From Desulfobacterales bacterium (GTDB lineage: Bacteria; Desulfobacterota; Desulfobacteria; Desulfobacterales; JAFDDL01): a DNA stretch of 37,130 bases. Made by a program: the position numbers and the translations under genes. Positions 17,604 through 27,145 of the stretch are shown here, piece after piece (the first letter of the stretch is position 1; every line of letters starts with the position of its first letter). The DNA lies in contig JAVEYW010000026.1 of the NCBI GenBank assembly GCA_034003325.1, positions 1 to 37,130 of the forward strand. The letters run 5' to 3'. Under the pieces are notes generated by a model that ran no database searches, was not told the origin of the DNA, and worked only from the letters and a program-made list of their open reading frames with translations.

Positions 17604-18380
17604 ATGGATTTTGGCCTTAAAGATAAAGTAGCGATTGTCACCGGCGGCGCTCAGGGAATTGGTAGAGTTTTAGCCCGCACTTTTGCCCAAGAGGGTGCTG
17701 ATGTCGTGATTGGCGATCTAAATGAAGCAGCCGCGCAAAAAGTTATTCAAGAGGTAGCGGCTCTGGGCCGCAAGGCTGTGTTCGTTAATTCGGACGTCAG
17801 CAAGCTGGAAGGTACCGATAAGCTGGCTGCCGCGGCTGTGGATAATTTCGGCAGGCTGGATATTATCGTTAACGTTGCCGCTATTTTTCAGTTGGGCAAA
17901 TTTATGGATACGACACCGGAAGAGTGGCAGAAGGTTCTTGCTGTTGACCTGACGGGTGCGTTCAATTGTGCAAAGTCGGTTCTGCCGAAAATGATCGAGC
18001 AAAAGAGCGGCAAGATTATCTTCATTGGCACGGATGCCGCCAGAGTCGGCGACAGCTTTCAGAGCATCTATGCCGCCGCTAAGGCAGGGGTTCTTAATTT
18101 CACAAAATCCCTGGCGCAGGATATGGGACCGAAGGGGATTAATGTTAACTGTGTTTGCCCGGCGGTGACGCAGACCGAAGAGAATGAAGCCATTCTGGAT
18201 AAGCTTTACGGTATCAAATCAAATCCGGATAAGGCAAAGAAAGTTCTTGCAGGGTATCCCATGCGAAGACTTGGGACCGGTGAAGATATCGCTGCTGCTT
18301 GTGTTTTTCTGGCCTCAGATAAGGCAACTTATATCACCGGCCAGACACTCAGTGTGAATGGTGGCTTTAGCATGCCGTAA
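17604..18380 (+). CDS. SDR, BadH-like alicyclic hydroxyacyl-CoA dehydrogenase
   Basis: A 258-residue short-chain dehydrogenase with TGGAQGIG (13-20). The catalytic region GTDAARVG...YAAAK closely resembles BadH (2-hydroxycyclohexanecarboxyl-CoA dehydrogenase). The usual catalytic serine is a threonine (Thr143), with Tyr156 and Lys160 intact, and NNAG reads NVAA (90-93). It should oxidise the ring hydroxyl made by the hydratase to the beta-keto form opened by the BadI/BamA-like hydrolase. In benzoyl-CoA pathways via BamA this step uses a zinc alcohol dehydrogenase (BamQ/Had), so the SDR suggests a more reduced ring substrate. AGGAGGG precedes the ATG. Confidence 0.8.
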   Translation: MDFGLKDKVAIVTGGAQGIGRVLARTFAQEGADVVIGDLNEAAAQKVIQEVAALGRKAVFVNSDVSKLEGTDKLAAAAVDNFGRLDIIVNVAAIFQLGKFMDTTPEEWQKVLAVDLTGAFNCAKSVLPKMIEQKSGKIIFIGTDAARVGDSFQSIYAAAKAGVLNFTKSLAQDMGPKGINVNCVCPAVTQTEENEAILDKLYGIKSNPDKAKKVLAGYPMRRLGTGEDIAAACVFLASDKATYITGQTLSVNGGFSMP

Positions 18381-18421
18381 AAAGGGGAGCTGCCGCTCGC
18401 CGGATGGCCTTTTTTGATAGT

Positions 18422-18467
18422 AGGCGGGGTGCACGATTATTCGTTTTATTGGTCGCCCCGCCTTTTT
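18422..18467 (+). terminator. Terminator-like hairpin after the BadH-like gene
   Basis: AGGCGGGG (18422-18429) pairs exactly with CCCCGCCT (18456-18463), followed immediately by a run of five T. The 26-nt loop is long for an intrinsic terminator, but the GC-rich stem and T-run fit partial termination between the ring-opening genes and the following beta-oxidation genes. Confidence 0.6.
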
Positions 18468-18518
18468 CCCATTCGGCTATCAGTTTGACATCATCTTTTT
18501 TGTTGAGGAATAAGCATC

Positions 18519-19301
18519 GTGGAATTTACATCGATTATTTACGAAAAGAAAGATCATATCGCGACCATTACCCTGAACCGGCCCAAGTTTTTCAATGCCA
18601 TCAATGATGATATTTTAACGGAAATGGGGTTGGCGCTGGACGATATCACTGCTGATGACGACATTCGGGCCGTTATTGTGACTGGAAATGAGAAGGCTTT
18701 TGGTGCCGGTGCGGATATCAAAGAAATTTCCACATTTTCTTCTCCCAGCATCATTCGGAAGTTCGTCGGCCATTTTCAAGAGATTTTTAACAAACTGGAA
18801 AATTTGCCAAAACCGACGGTTGCGGCGGTCAGTGGCCTTTGCTTTGGCGGCGGATGTGAGATTACCCTTTCCTGTGATATTCGAATTGCCGCCGACAACG
18901 CGCAGTTCGGCCTGCCTGAGATCAAGCTGGCGATTTTGCCGGGCGCCGGCGGTACTCAGCGCTTGCAGCGATTGGTGGGCTCCGGGTACGCGAAACAAAT
19001 GATTTTTACGGGGGATCCGATTGATGCTGCTGAAGCTTACCGTATTGGACTCGTGAACAAATTGGTTCCGCTGGCATCGTTGATGGACGAGGCCAAAAAA
19101 CTGGCAAAAACACTTGCTGAAAGGCCGGGTTTTACCCTGCGGACGATTAAGGGCCTGATGGACGCGGGCAGGAATATGCCGTTAAGCGAAGCGCTGAAGC
19201 ATGAGATGATGTGCTTTGAGAGTTTGTTTGCAACCTACGATCAGAAGGAAGGCGTTACCGCCTTTATCGAAAAAAGAAAACCTGAGTTTAAACATCAATA
19301 G
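18519..19301 (+). CDS. Enoyl-CoA hydratase / crotonase
   Basis: A 260-residue classical enoyl-CoA hydratase. Both catalytic glutamates are present in GGGCEITLSCD and LPEIKLAILPGAGGTQRL. The start codon is GTG with GAGGA about 9 bp upstream. It hydrates trans-2-enoyl-CoA (probably crotonyl-CoA or a similar short chain) and lies in line with an acyl-CoA dehydrogenase, a 3-hydroxyacyl-CoA dehydrogenase, a thiolase and IcmF, i.e. a full straight-chain beta-oxidation set. The chain-length preference cannot be read directly. Confidence 0.88.
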   Translation: MEFTSIIYEKKDHIATITLNRPKFFNAINDDILTEMGLALDDITADDDIRAVIVTGNEKAFGAGADIKEISTFSSPSIIRKFVGHFQEIFNKLENLPKPTVAAVSGLCFGGGCEITLSCDIRIAADNAQFGLPEIKLAILPGAGGTQRLQRLVGSGYAKQMIFTGDPIDAAEAYRIGLVNKLVPLASLMDEAKKLAKTLAERPGFTLRTIKGLMDAGRNMPLSEALKHEMMCFESLFATYDQKEGVTAFIEKRKPEFKHQ

Positions 19302-19434
19302 CCTACTGCTGTTTAACCGGTGGGTCTTCGGTGTCGAAAGTGTTTTCATGGAACGGCATTTTGTTAGGTTTTTTTCGACACACTTTCGGCAAACCGGGTG
19401 AACGGATAAGCGGGCATCCTGAAAGGTTAAGGAT
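19302..19434. repeat. Inverted repeats upstream of the long acyl-CoA dehydrogenase
   Basis: In this gap GTGTCGAA (about 19331-19338) is inverted as TTCGACAC (about 19375-19382), and the overlapping CGAAAGTGT / ACACTTTCG is a second, mutually exclusive pairing between the same two places. No T-run follows. This fits the pattern of hairpins in neighbouring gaps. Confidence 0.45.
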
Positions 19435-21237
19435 ATGGCACAAGTCATAGCAGATAGAAGAGACATCGACTTTGTTCTTCACGAACAATTTCAGGTGAGC
19501 GAAATGAGCAAGCACGAGTGCTTTGCTGATTTCAACAAAAAGACAGTCGACATGATCGTTACTGAGGCACGGGGGCTTGCGGTTAAAGAGCTGCTTCCGA
19601 CGCTGAAAATCGGCGATGAGATTGGCGTTAAATTTGATAAAGGGGTGGTGACGACCCCCGATGAATTTAAACGGGCCTGGAAACTGTTGACGGAAGGAGA
19701 ATGGCTGGCACCCGCCCGCACCCCGGAATGGGGCGGACAGGGAATGCCCGAGACGCTCGCTATGGCCACCCGGGAACTTTTAAGCGGCGGTAACATGGCG
19801 TTGATTCTTTGTGCGGCGTTGACGCACGGCGCGGCTCATCTGGTGGAATTGTTCGGCTCTGATGAGCAGAAGAACACCTACCTCAAGAATATGTACACGG
19901 GCAAGTGGAGCGGCACCATGCTGCTGACCGAGGCCGAAGCCGGTTCCGATCTGGGCTCACTGACCGCTTCGGCGGTGAAAAATGATGATGGGACCTACTC
20001 GATCACCGGGAACAAGATTTTCATCAGCAGCGGCGAGCAGGATCTTACGGAAAATATCATTCATCCGGTGTTGGCGAGAATTGAAGGTGCTCCTGCGGGT
20101 AGCCGCGGCATTTCCCTTTTCCTCGTACCGAAGTATCATGTCAACCCCGACGGCAGTCTGGGTGAGCGCAACGATGTCTGGTGTACTGGCATTGAGGAAA
20201 AAATGGGGATTCACGGCAGTCCGACCTGTACGATGACTATGGGCGCCAAAGGCCAGTGTATCGGCACCCTTCTCGGAAAGGAAAACAAGGGGCTGGCCCA
20301 TATGTTCGTCATGATGAATGAAGAGCGGCTCATGTGCGGATGGCAATCGCTGGGCAACACCTCTTCATCTTACCTGCATTCGCTGGACTTTGCCCGGACC
20401 CGCGTGCAAAGCCCCAAACCCGGCTCCAACGGGCCGGTGACCATTATCAATCATGCGGATGTACGCCGCATGCTGCTGACCATGAAAATGTACGTGGAAG
20501 GGATGCGCAGCCTGCTCTATTTTGTGGCCAACTGTGAAGACCGGAAAACCCTGGCGCAAAGCGCCGAAGAAAAAGAAAGATATCAGGATCTGGTTGAAAT
20601 TCTGATTCCCGTCGCCAAGGGCTATGTCTCTGATCGTGCGGTGGAAATGTGTAACATGGGCGTTCAGGTGTTCGGTGGCTATGGGTATACCAGCGATTTC
20701 CCGGTTGAGCAGCTGCTGCGGGATGTCCGGATCTGCGGAATTTATGAAGGCACCAACGGCATTCAGGCCTTGGATCTGATGGGGCGTAAAATTTCCATGA
20801 AAGACGGACAGTTGTTTACGACGCTGTCTGACCGGATCAAAGAGACCCTTACCGAGGCAAAAGCGGTGGCTGCCACCAGTGCACTGGCAACCCAGGTGGA
20901 AGCCGCTTTGGATAAACTTGCCGAGGTTGTCTCCCATATTAAAAACGTGGTCGCCGCCGGCGAAGTGGACAAGGCGAATGCCTATGCCGCTAACTTTCTG
21001 GTGGCTACCGGTGACGTTGTCACGGGGTGGCTCCTGGTATGGCGGGCCCTTCTGGCCGCAAAAGGACTGGAAGGCAATGCCAAAAGTAAGGATGTTTCGT
21101 TTTATGAAGGACAGCTGAAATCCGCCGAGTTCTTTGTTGAATCGGTCCTGCCGGTGACCCACGGTCAAATGACGGCGATCATGAACGGCAAGGGCGTTGC
21201 AGTGGATATTTCGGATGATGCTTTTGGCGGAAAATAG
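19435..21237 (+). CDS. Acyl-CoA dehydrogenase, long (about 600 aa) type
   Basis: A 600-residue member of the acyl-CoA dehydrogenase branch with an extra N-terminal segment and an additional C-terminal domain (about 470-600), as in DmdC-type 3-methylthiopropionyl-CoA dehydrogenases. Motifs include LLTEAEAGSD (163-172), GGYGYT (414-419) and the catalytic base Glu438 in IYEGTNGIQ. It forms an enoyl-CoA from a medium, substituted or alicyclic acyl-CoA, with electrons to EtfAB. It is the only acyl-CoA dehydrogenase between the ring-opening genes and IcmF, so it may act on a ring-derived or branched thioester and not on butyryl-CoA (inference). Confidence 0.88.
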   Translation: MAQVIADRRDIDFVLHEQFQVSEMSKHECFADFNKKTVDMIVTEARGLAVKELLPTLKIGDEIGVKFDKGVVTTPDEFKRAWKLLTEGEWLAPARTPEWGGQGMPETLAMATRELLSGGNMALILCAALTHGAAHLVELFGSDEQKNTYLKNMYTGKWSGTMLLTEAEAGSDLGSLTASAVKNDDGTYSITGNKIFISSGEQDLTENIIHPVLARIEGAPAGSRGISLFLVPKYHVNPDGSLGERNDVWCTGIEEKMGIHGSPTCTMTMGAKGQCIGTLLGKENKGLAHMFVMMNEERLMCGWQSLGNTSSSYLHSLDFARTRVQSPKPGSNGPVTIINHADVRRMLLTMKMYVEGMRSLLYFVANCEDRKTLAQSAEEKERYQDLVEILIPVAKGYVSDRAVEMCNMGVQVFGGYGYTSDFPVEQLLRDVRICGIYEGTNGIQALDLMGRKISMKDGQLFTTLSDRIKETLTEAKAVAATSALATQVEAALDKLAEVVSHIKNVVAAGEVDKANAYAANFLVATGDVVTGWLLVWRALLAAKGLEGNAKSKDVSFYEGQLKSAEFFVESVLPVTHGQMTAIMNGKGVAVDISDDAFGGK

Positions 21238-21260
21238 CAGCCACTTTATTTTAACCAGAC

Positions 21261-21306
21261 CCGACTCCCATACGCTTTTATTGGATAACTGCGCTATGGG
21301 AGTCGG
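21261..21306 (+). repeat. Perfect 12-bp inverted repeat between two genes
   Basis: CCGACTCCCATA (21261-21272) and TATGGGAGTCGG (21295-21306) are exact reverse complements around a 22-nt loop. It starts 23 bp after the acyl-CoA dehydrogenase stop and ends 27 bp before the next start codon. No T-run follows, so mRNA processing or stability, or protein binding, is more likely than termination. Confidence 0.7.
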
Positions 21307-21333
21307 CCATTCAAAATAGAAGGGAAAACAATA

Positions 21334-22191
21334 ATGGACATTAAGAAGATTTGTGTTCTCGGCGCCGGGCTGATGGGAAACGGCATCGTTCAGGTGTGCG
21401 CACAGGCGGGATATCAGGTCGCCATGAGGGACATCGAACAGCGCTTTGTAGATAACGGCATGAACAGCATCAAGAAGAATCTCTCCCGGGATGTCGAAAA
21501 GGGCCGAAAGACCCAGGCTGAAATGGATGATATTCTCGGTCGAATCACTCCCACCCTGGATCTGAAAGTGGCTGCCGCCGATGCAGATATCGTGGTGGAG
21601 GTTGTCATTGAGGTGCTTGCCATTAAAAAACAAATTTTTAATGAGCTCGAGCAAATTGTATCGGATAAGTGTCTCTTTTTCTCCAATACCTCGGGGTTGA
21701 GCATCACCGAGATGGCGGCGACGACGAAAAGACCGGACCGCTTTATCGGGACCCACTTTTTCAATCCCGTACCGGTCATGAAGTTGCTTGAAGTGATTAA
21801 GGGACAAGAAACTTCTAATGAAACACTTGAAATCGCAAAAGCATGGGGTGCAAAGCTGGGCAAGGAAGTGATTATCGTGAATGAAGCCCCGGCGTTTGCG
21901 GTGAATCGAATCCTGTGTCCGATGCTGAATGAAGCGTTTTTCGCGCTGGAAACAGGAGTGGCCACAGCGGAAGATATCGACAAGGGTATGTTGCTTGGCT
22001 GTAATCACCCCATCGGACCGCTGGCGCTTTCCGATATGATCGGGCTTGAAACCCTGCTGCGTGTTATGGAAGGGCTGCACGCGGAACTGGGTGATAAATA
22101 TCGTCCCGCGCCGCTATTGAGAAAGCTGGTAAGAGCAGGTAATTTCGGAAAGAAAACCGGAAAAGGGGTATACGATTACAGCAAGAAATAA
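21334..22191 (+). CDS. hbd: 3-hydroxyacyl-CoA dehydrogenase (3-hydroxybutyryl-CoA dehydrogenase type)
   Basis: A 285-residue NAD-dependent dehydrogenase with the Rossmann motif GAGLMGNG (10-17), the catalytic region NTSGLS and [14 protein letters not shown] containing the active-site histidine, and a 3HCDH C-terminal domain ending GKGVYDY. The length is that of bacterial 3-hydroxybutyryl-CoA dehydrogenases. It oxidises 3-hydroxyacyl-CoA from the preceding crotonase for the next gene's thiolase. AGAAGGG precedes the start. Confidence 0.9.
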   Translation: MDIKKICVLGAGLMGNGIVQVCAQAGYQVAMRDIEQRFVDNGMNSIKKNLSRDVEKGRKTQAEMDDILGRITPTLDLKVAAADADIVVEVVIEVLAIKKQIFNELEQIVSDKCLFFSNTSGLSITEMAATTKRPDRFIGTHFFNPVPVMKLLEVIKGQETSNETLEIAKAWGAKLGKEVIIVNEAPAFAVNRILCPMLNEAFFALETGVATAEDIDKGMLLGCNHPIGPLALSDMIGLETLLRVMEGLHAELGDKYRPAPLLRKLVRAGNFGKKTGKGVYDYSKK

Positions 22192-22320
22192 CTCAATCGG
22201 TGGTTGTTGAATCGTGTATCGAGTCGGGTCGACAGGTTAGCCGCGTTATTGTATTGAACAGAAATACCGGCGGCGTATGACTTGGATAGAATGGTTCCAA
22301 GCATATGCCACCGGATTGAG
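22192..22320 (+). promoter_or_regulatory. Leader with two mutually exclusive hairpins before the thiolase
   Basis: An imperfect stem of about 18 bp forms between 22267-22285 and 22297-22314 (11-nt loop), with GU pairs. The distal part of its 3' arm (CCACCGGATTGAG, 22308-22320) can instead pair with CTCAATCGGTGG (22192-22203), right after the previous stop codon, with a single bulged base. The two pairings compete for 22308-22314, an attenuator-like layout. No ligand-binding aptamer was recognised. Confidence 0.5.
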
Positions 22321-22381
22321 TCGGTTGCGCGGTAATAGAAAATAACAATTCAATGCAAGAATTACAGATGAGGAAAGAGCC

Positions 22382-23632
22382 ATGAAGGATGTTGTAATCG
22401 TTTCCGCTTGCCGGACCGCTGTCGGAACCTTTGGCGGCAGTTTGCGTGACAGCAATGCGGCTGTTATTGGTAGCGTGGTGATGAAAGAAGCGGTAAAGCG
22501 GGCCGGTATCGATCCGGCCATTATTGATGATATTCGGTTTGGATGCTGCATGGAGCATGAGGACACATTGAATGTGACTCGTACTTGCCAGTTGCTGGCG
22601 GGCATTCCCGATACGGTAACGGCTGTGACCATTAACCGGGTGTGTATTTCGGGTATGGAAGCTACAATTTCCGGAATGGCTATGATTCAGGCAGGCATGG
22701 CGGATATCATTCTTTCGGGCGGTACCGAGCATATGTCCGGTGTGTCCTATACCATTCCGCAAGCCCGATGGGGTGCCCGTTTGCAAGATCAAACGATGGT
22801 GGATGGTGTCATGCGCCGTTTGACATGCGGATCGCACATTATCCCGCATCCGGAAACCGCTCCGGTGAATGCCGAAGAGCCGCCGTTATCCCTCTATGTA
22901 GGGAAACCTTATGTGATGGGTCTTACCGCTGAATTTATAGCCCAGAAAATGAATATCAGCCGTCAGGAGATGGACGAAGTCGCCTTAAGAAGCCACAACA
23001 ATGTTGAACGGGCGACGGCAGACGGGAGTTTTGCCGACGAAATCGTTCCCATTGAAATTCCCCAGCGGAAAAAGCCGCCGATTGTTTTTGCGAAAGATGA
23101 ACATTTTCGGCCGGGCCTTACCATGGCGGATCTGGAAAAACTGCCGCCGGCGTTTGTACCGAAAATCGGTAAGGTTACAGCGGGTAATGCCAGCGGCATC
23201 AACGATGGCGGGGCTGCCATGATCATCATGTCCGCGGAAAAAGCCAAAGAACTCGGGCTTCAACCGTTGGCAAGAATCAAAGCGATCGGTCGTGGCGCCT
23301 GTCATCCGGCGATTATGGGGTTGTCGCCGGTTCCGGCCGTGAAAGATCTCACGAAAAGAAGCGGTCTGACGGTTCCCGATTTTGAACTGGTTGAAGTCAA
23401 CGAAGCATTTGCCGGTCAGTACATCGGCTGCGAGCGAGAACTTGGATTGAATCGCGAGATTACCAATGTGAATGGGTCTGGAATCGGTATGGGGCACCCG
23501 GTGGGGGCGACCGGCGCGCGGATTATGGTCTCGCTGATTTATGCGATGAAAAAAAGAGGCAACAGCCTCGGCTTGGCGACGCTGTGTGGCGGTGGTGGGG
23601 TCTCAATGGCGTGCGCCATTGAAATGATGTAA
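22382..23632 (+). CDS. Acetyl-CoA acetyltransferase-type thiolase
   Basis: A 416-residue thiolase with the acyl-binding Cys88 (INRVCISG), Asn340 in VNEAF, His372 ([10 protein letters not shown]) and Cys402 (LCGGGG), all required for thiolytic cleavage. It is somewhat longer than the usual 390-395 residues owing to extra sequence around 145-180. It completes the crotonase and 3-hydroxyacyl-CoA dehydrogenase pathway to acetyl-CoA. Its stop is 11 bp before the IcmF start, so the two are tightly coupled. A longer-chain 3-ketoacyl-CoA specificity is possible. Confidence 0.9.
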   Translation: MKDVVIVSACRTAVGTFGGSLRDSNAAVIGSVVMKEAVKRAGIDPAIIDDIRFGCCMEHEDTLNVTRTCQLLAGIPDTVTAVTINRVCISGMEATISGMAMIQAGMADIILSGGTEHMSGVSYTIPQARWGARLQDQTMVDGVMRRLTCGSHIIPHPETAPVNAEEPPLSLYVGKPYVMGLTAEFIAQKMNISRQEMDEVALRSHNNVERATADGSFADEIVPIEIPQRKKPPIVFAKDEHFRPGLTMADLEKLPPAFVPKIGKVTAGNASGINDGGAAMIIMSAEKAKELGLQPLARIKAIGRGACHPAIMGLSPVPAVKDLTKRSGLTVPDFELVEVNEAFAGQYIGCERELGLNREITNVNGSGIGMGHPVGATGARIMVSLIYAMKKRGNSLGLATLCGGGGVSMACAIEMM

Positions 23633-23643
23633 GCGGAGGGAAC

Positions 23644-26600
23644 ATGACGCAGCAGGTAGCAACAGTTTATAAACCACGACATCATGTGCGTGTCGTGACG
23701 GCCACTTCACTATTTGACGGCCATGACGCTTCCATCAATATCATGCGCCGTATCTTACAAGCTACGGGCGTGGAAGTTATCCATCTCGGACACAACCGAT
23801 CCGTGCGGGAAATCGTTGACGCCGCTATAGAAGAAGATGCTCATGGGATTGCCGTCTCAAGCTATCAGGGCGGCCATATGGAATTCTTCAAGTATATGGT
23901 GGACCTTCTCAAAGAGAACCAGGCCGGGCATATTCAGATTTTCGCCGGGGGCGGAGGGGTCATTGTCCCCGATGAAATCAAGGAGTTGCAGGCTTACGGG
24001 GTTACCAAGATCTATTCGCCGGAAGACGGGGCTACTCTGGGCCTTCAGGGAATGATCAACGATATGGTCTCCCGAATGGATGTTCCGATCTTTGATCTGG
24101 AAAAAATCGATGCGCAGATCGTGACAAAGGATCAAAAGGCCACCGTGGCGCGGCTCATTACGGCGATGGAACTGGCAAAGATTCATGAAAATGGGCATCT
24201 GGCAAAACTCAGGGCCGAAATTCAGCGTCGAATCGGGTCGAAAACCGTGCCGGTCCTGGGCATTACCGGTACGGGTGGGGCCGGAAAATCCTCCTTGACC
24301 GATGAGCTGGTGCTGCGTTTTCTTCATGACGTGAAAAATATTCATGTGGCCATTATTTCCTGTGACCCCTCCCGGCGTAAGACGGGCGGCGCTCTTTTGG
24401 GGGATCGTATTCGCATGAACGCCCTGGGCGATCCGCGGGTCTATATGCGCAGCATGGCCACACGGGAGGCACAAAAGGAAATCTCCGAGGCATTGGTTGA
24501 CGCCATCAATACGGCAAAAGCCGCGGGATTTGATCTGATCATCGCGGAGACGGCCGGCATCGGGCAGGGAGATTCCATGATTGCCGATATGGTGAATGTT
24601 TCCCTCTATGTGATGACCAGTGAGTTCGGCGCGGCGTCCCAACTTGAAAAAATCGATATGCTTGATTTCGCGGATATCGTTGCCGTCAACAAATTTGAAA
24701 AAAGCGGCAGCGACGATGCCTTGCGGGATGTTCGAAAGCAGATTCAACGAAACCGGAATGCCTTTGATCAGCGGGCCGAAGAGATGCCGGTTTTCGGCAC
24801 AATCGCGGCCAAATTCAATGATGACGGGGTCAACGCCCTTTATCACGCGATTCTCGAAAAAATTTCGGAAAAAACCGGCGTGACCTTTACGCCGGGTATT
24901 CCGAAACCAGCGGGAAAGACCTCTTCTTCAAAGACCATCATTATACCGCCCGAACGGGTGCGATACCTGTCCAATATTTCCGATGCGGTTCGTGCCTATC
25001 ATCAAAAGACCGAAACCCTGGCCGAAGATGTCCGGCAGGTGTGGCATTTGAAGGAGGTGGTTCGGGGATTTGAGGAAAAAGGAGATGCGCAGGTTCTGGC
25101 ACAACTTAAAGCCGCTGTGGCGGCGGCCGAAGGTCGAATCGAGGCCGAGTGTCAGTCACTCTTGCGCGATTGGGAGGAGATTCGCCGGGATTACGCCAAT
25201 GACGAGCTGGTTTATTCGGTTCGCGGCAGAGAGATTCGTCTTCCCTTATTTACCAAGTCCCTTTCTCATTCGAGAATTCCTAAGATCGCGTTACCGCGAT
25301 TTAAAGATCCCGGAGAAATCTACCGCTGGATGCGAGAAGAAAACCTGCCGGGCCGTTTTCCCTACACGGCCGGCGTGTTTCCCCTGAAGCGGACAGATGA
25401 AGACCCCACGAGAATGTTTGCCGGTGAAGGGGGCCCCGGGCGCACCAACAAGCGGTTTAAGCTGCTTTCCGGCAGCTATGAAGCCAAACGGCTCTCAACC
25501 GCTTTTGATTCGGTGACACTGTATGGCCAGGACCCTGAGATTCAGCCGGATATTTACGGCAAGGTCGGCAACTCCGGCGTGAGTATTTGTACCTTGAATG
25601 ACGTGAAAACCCTGTATGACGGGTTTGACCTGTGTGCCCCCAATACATCGGTCTCCATGACGATCAATGGCCCGGCGCCGATCATTCTGGCCATGTTTTT
25701 GAATACGGCCATTGATCAGCAGGTGGATAAATACCGGGCCGAAAATGGGAGTGATCCGTCCGCTGAAACCTATGAACGGATTGCCGCTCAGGCGCTGAAA
25801 AGCGTTCGCGGTACGGTTCAGGCCGATATTTTGAAAGAAGACCAGGGACAGAATACCTGTATTTTTTCCATCGATTTTGCTCTCAAAATGATGGGAGATA
25901 TTCAATCCTATTTTATTGAACAAGAGATCCGGAATTTTTATTCAGTCTCCATATCGGGGTACCATATTGCCGAAGCAGGTGCCAACCCCATTACGCAATT
26001 GGCGTTTACCTTGGCCAACGGGTTTACCTATGTTGAATATTATCTGTCCCGGGGCATGCCGATCGACAGTTTTGCTCCCAATCTCTCCTTCTTTTTCTCA
26101 AACGGAATGGATCCGGAGTACACGGTGATTGGGCGGGTGGCCAGACGCATATGGGCGATTGCCATGAAAAACCTGTACAACGGCAGTGATCGATCCCAGA
26201 TGCTCAAATACCATATTCAAACCTCCGGCCGCTCCCTGCACAGCCAGGATATTCAATTCAATGATATTCGCACCACCTTGCAAGCGTTGTGCGCCGTTTA
26301 TGACAACTGCAACAGCCTTCACACCAACGCCTTTGACGAGGCAATTACAACACCCAGCCCCGAATCGGTTCGACGTGCGCTTGCCATTCAGTTGATTATC
26401 AATCGGGAATGGGGCCTCGCCAAAAATGAAAATACGCTTCAGGGCAGTTTTATCGTGGAAGAACTGACGCGGTTGGTAGAAGAGGCCGTTTTGGCGGAGT
26501 TTGATCGTCTTACCGTCAGAGGTGGCGTGCTGGGAGCCATGGAAACCGGATATCAGCGAAGCAAGATTCAAGAGGAATCCCTGCATTACGAGATGCTCAA

Positions 26601-26913
26601 ATGCGGTGGCGAGTTACCGATTATCGGGGTCAATACCTTTAGAGACGCCAACCTCGATCCTAGCGGTGTCGGGTGCGGCCTGGAGCTTGCTCGGGCCAGT
26701 GACGCAGAGAAAGATTCTCAGTTGGAACGGCTCGCGCAATTTAAAGCGCAAAATGAAGCATATGTTTCCGAGAAGCTTGAAAGGCTGAAACAAGTGGCCC
26801 TGGCCGGAGGAAATATTTTCGCCGAATTAATGCAGACGGTCCGGGTTTGCTCGTTGGGACAGATCAGCCGCGCGCTGTTTGAAGTGGGAGGAAGATATCG
26901 ACGAAATATGTGA
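23644..26913 (+). CDS. icmF: Fused isobutyryl-CoA mutase (B12 domain, G-protein chaperone, mutase)
   Basis: A 1089-residue single-chain adenosylcobalamin mutase. Residues about 14-145 are the B12-binding domain with DGHDAS and cobalt-ligating His27. Residues about 200-415 are the MeaB-like GTPase with the P-loop GTGGAGKS (209-216), ETAGIG (302-307) and NK (349-350). After a linker, about 545-1089 form the TIM-barrel mutase. The two substrate-pocket residues that mark IcmF against methylmalonyl-CoA and pivalyl-CoA mutases appear as Phe592 (RMFAG) and Gln736 (GQNTCIF), so isobutyryl-CoA/n-butyryl-CoA interconversion is expected, possibly with weak isovaleryl/pivalyl activity. It follows the thiolase by 11 bp and links branched to straight-chain oxidation. 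Confidence 0.93.
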   Translation: MTQQVATVYKPRHHVRVVTATSLFDGHDASINIMRRILQATGVEVIHLGHNRSVREIVDAAIEEDAHGIAVSSYQGGHMEFFKYMVDLLKENQAGHIQIFAGGGGVIVPDEIKELQAYGVTKIYSPEDGATLGLQGMINDMVSRMDVPIFDLEKIDAQIVTKDQKATVARLITAMELAKIHENGHLAKLRAEIQRRIGSKTVPVLGITGTGGAGKSSLTDELVLRFLHDVKNIHVAIISCDPSRRKTGGALLGDRIRMNALGDPRVYMRSMATREAQKEISEALVDAINTAKAAGFDLIIAETAGIGQGDSMIADMVNVSLYVMTSEFGAASQLEKIDMLDFADIVAVNKFEKSGSDDALRDVRKQIQRNRNAFDQRAEEMPVFGTIAAKFNDDGVNALYHAILEKISEKTGVTFTPGIPKPAGKTSSSKTIIIPPERVRYLSNISDAVRAYHQKTETLAEDVRQVWHLKEVVRGFEEKGDAQVLAQLKAAVAAAEGRIEAECQSLLRDWEEIRRDYANDELVYSVRGREIRLPLFTKSLSHSRIPKIALPRFKDPGEIYRWMREENLPGRFPYTAGVFPLKRTDEDPTRMFAGEGGPGRTNKRFKLLSGSYEAKRLSTAFDSVTLYGQDPEIQPDIYGKVGNSGVSICTLNDVKTLYDGFDLCAPNTSVSMTINGPAPIILAMFLNTAIDQQVDKYRAENGSDPSAETYERIAAQALKSVRGTVQADILKEDQGQNTCIFSIDFALKMMGDIQSYFIEQEIRNFYSVSISGYHIAEAGANPITQLAFTLANGFTYVEYYLSRGMPIDSFAPNLSFFFSNGMDPEYTVIGRVARRIWAIAMKNLYNGSDRSQMLKYHIQTSGRSLHSQDIQFNDIRTTLQALCAVYDNCNSLHTNAFDEAITTPSPESVRRALAIQLIINREWGLAKNENTLQGSFIVEELTRLVEEAVLAEFDRLTVRGGVLGAMETGYQRSKIQEESLHYEMLKCGGELPIIGVNTFRDANLDPSGVGCGLELARASDAEKDSQLERLAQFKAQNEAYVSEKLERLKQVALAGGNIFAELMQTVRVCSLGQISRALFEVGGRYRRNM

Positions 26914-26930
26914 TCCCCTCGTAGAGGGAT
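26913..26930 (+). other. Small hairpin at the icmF stop codon
   Basis: ATCCCCTC (26913-26920) folds onto GAGGGAT (26924-26930) with one bulged C and a 3-nt loop. It starts on the last base of the icmF stop codon. No T-run follows, so it is more likely an RNA stability or pausing element than a terminator. Confidence 0.4.
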
Positions 26931-27145
26931 GTTCGAGTCTGCATGAATTTCTGAAGGAGTTGGAATGTTGTTGATGTGCTTTCGGAATCCCCTGACGGAA
27001 TACTGAAGGGAAAAGTACTTAAAAAGATGGCGAGTTAAAGGAAACGTGTGAAAAGGTAAGTTTGTTTTATCGACGCGGTGTTCCGACCGGGGCATCCGTC
27101 GGATAATCTTAAGAGATGTTTGCTTTTTCCGATTGGGGGGGTCAT

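Noticed and set aside
18381..18518. Sigma-70 promoter TTGACA near 18487
   Set aside because: The -35 match is perfect, but the best -10 at proper spacing is poor and would place the start at the GTG itself.
20365..22080. 571-codon open frame on the minus strand
   Set aside because: It is antisense to the long acyl-CoA dehydrogenase and the 3-hydroxyacyl-CoA dehydrogenase, both of which have all catalytic motifs; its translation is low-complexity and family-less. The same holds for the long minus frames at 7147-8184, 23857-24846 and 27791-29017.
22192..22381. Cobalamin riboswitch before thiolase-icmF
   Set aside because: No B12-box-like sequence or the expected multi-stem core was seen; only two competing hairpins.
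23644..26913. Methylmalonyl-CoA or pivalyl-CoA mutase
   Set aside because: The fused B12-G-protein-mutase order and the Phe592/Gln736 pair fit isobutyryl-CoA mutase; methylmalonyl-CoA mutases carry Tyr/Arg at these places.
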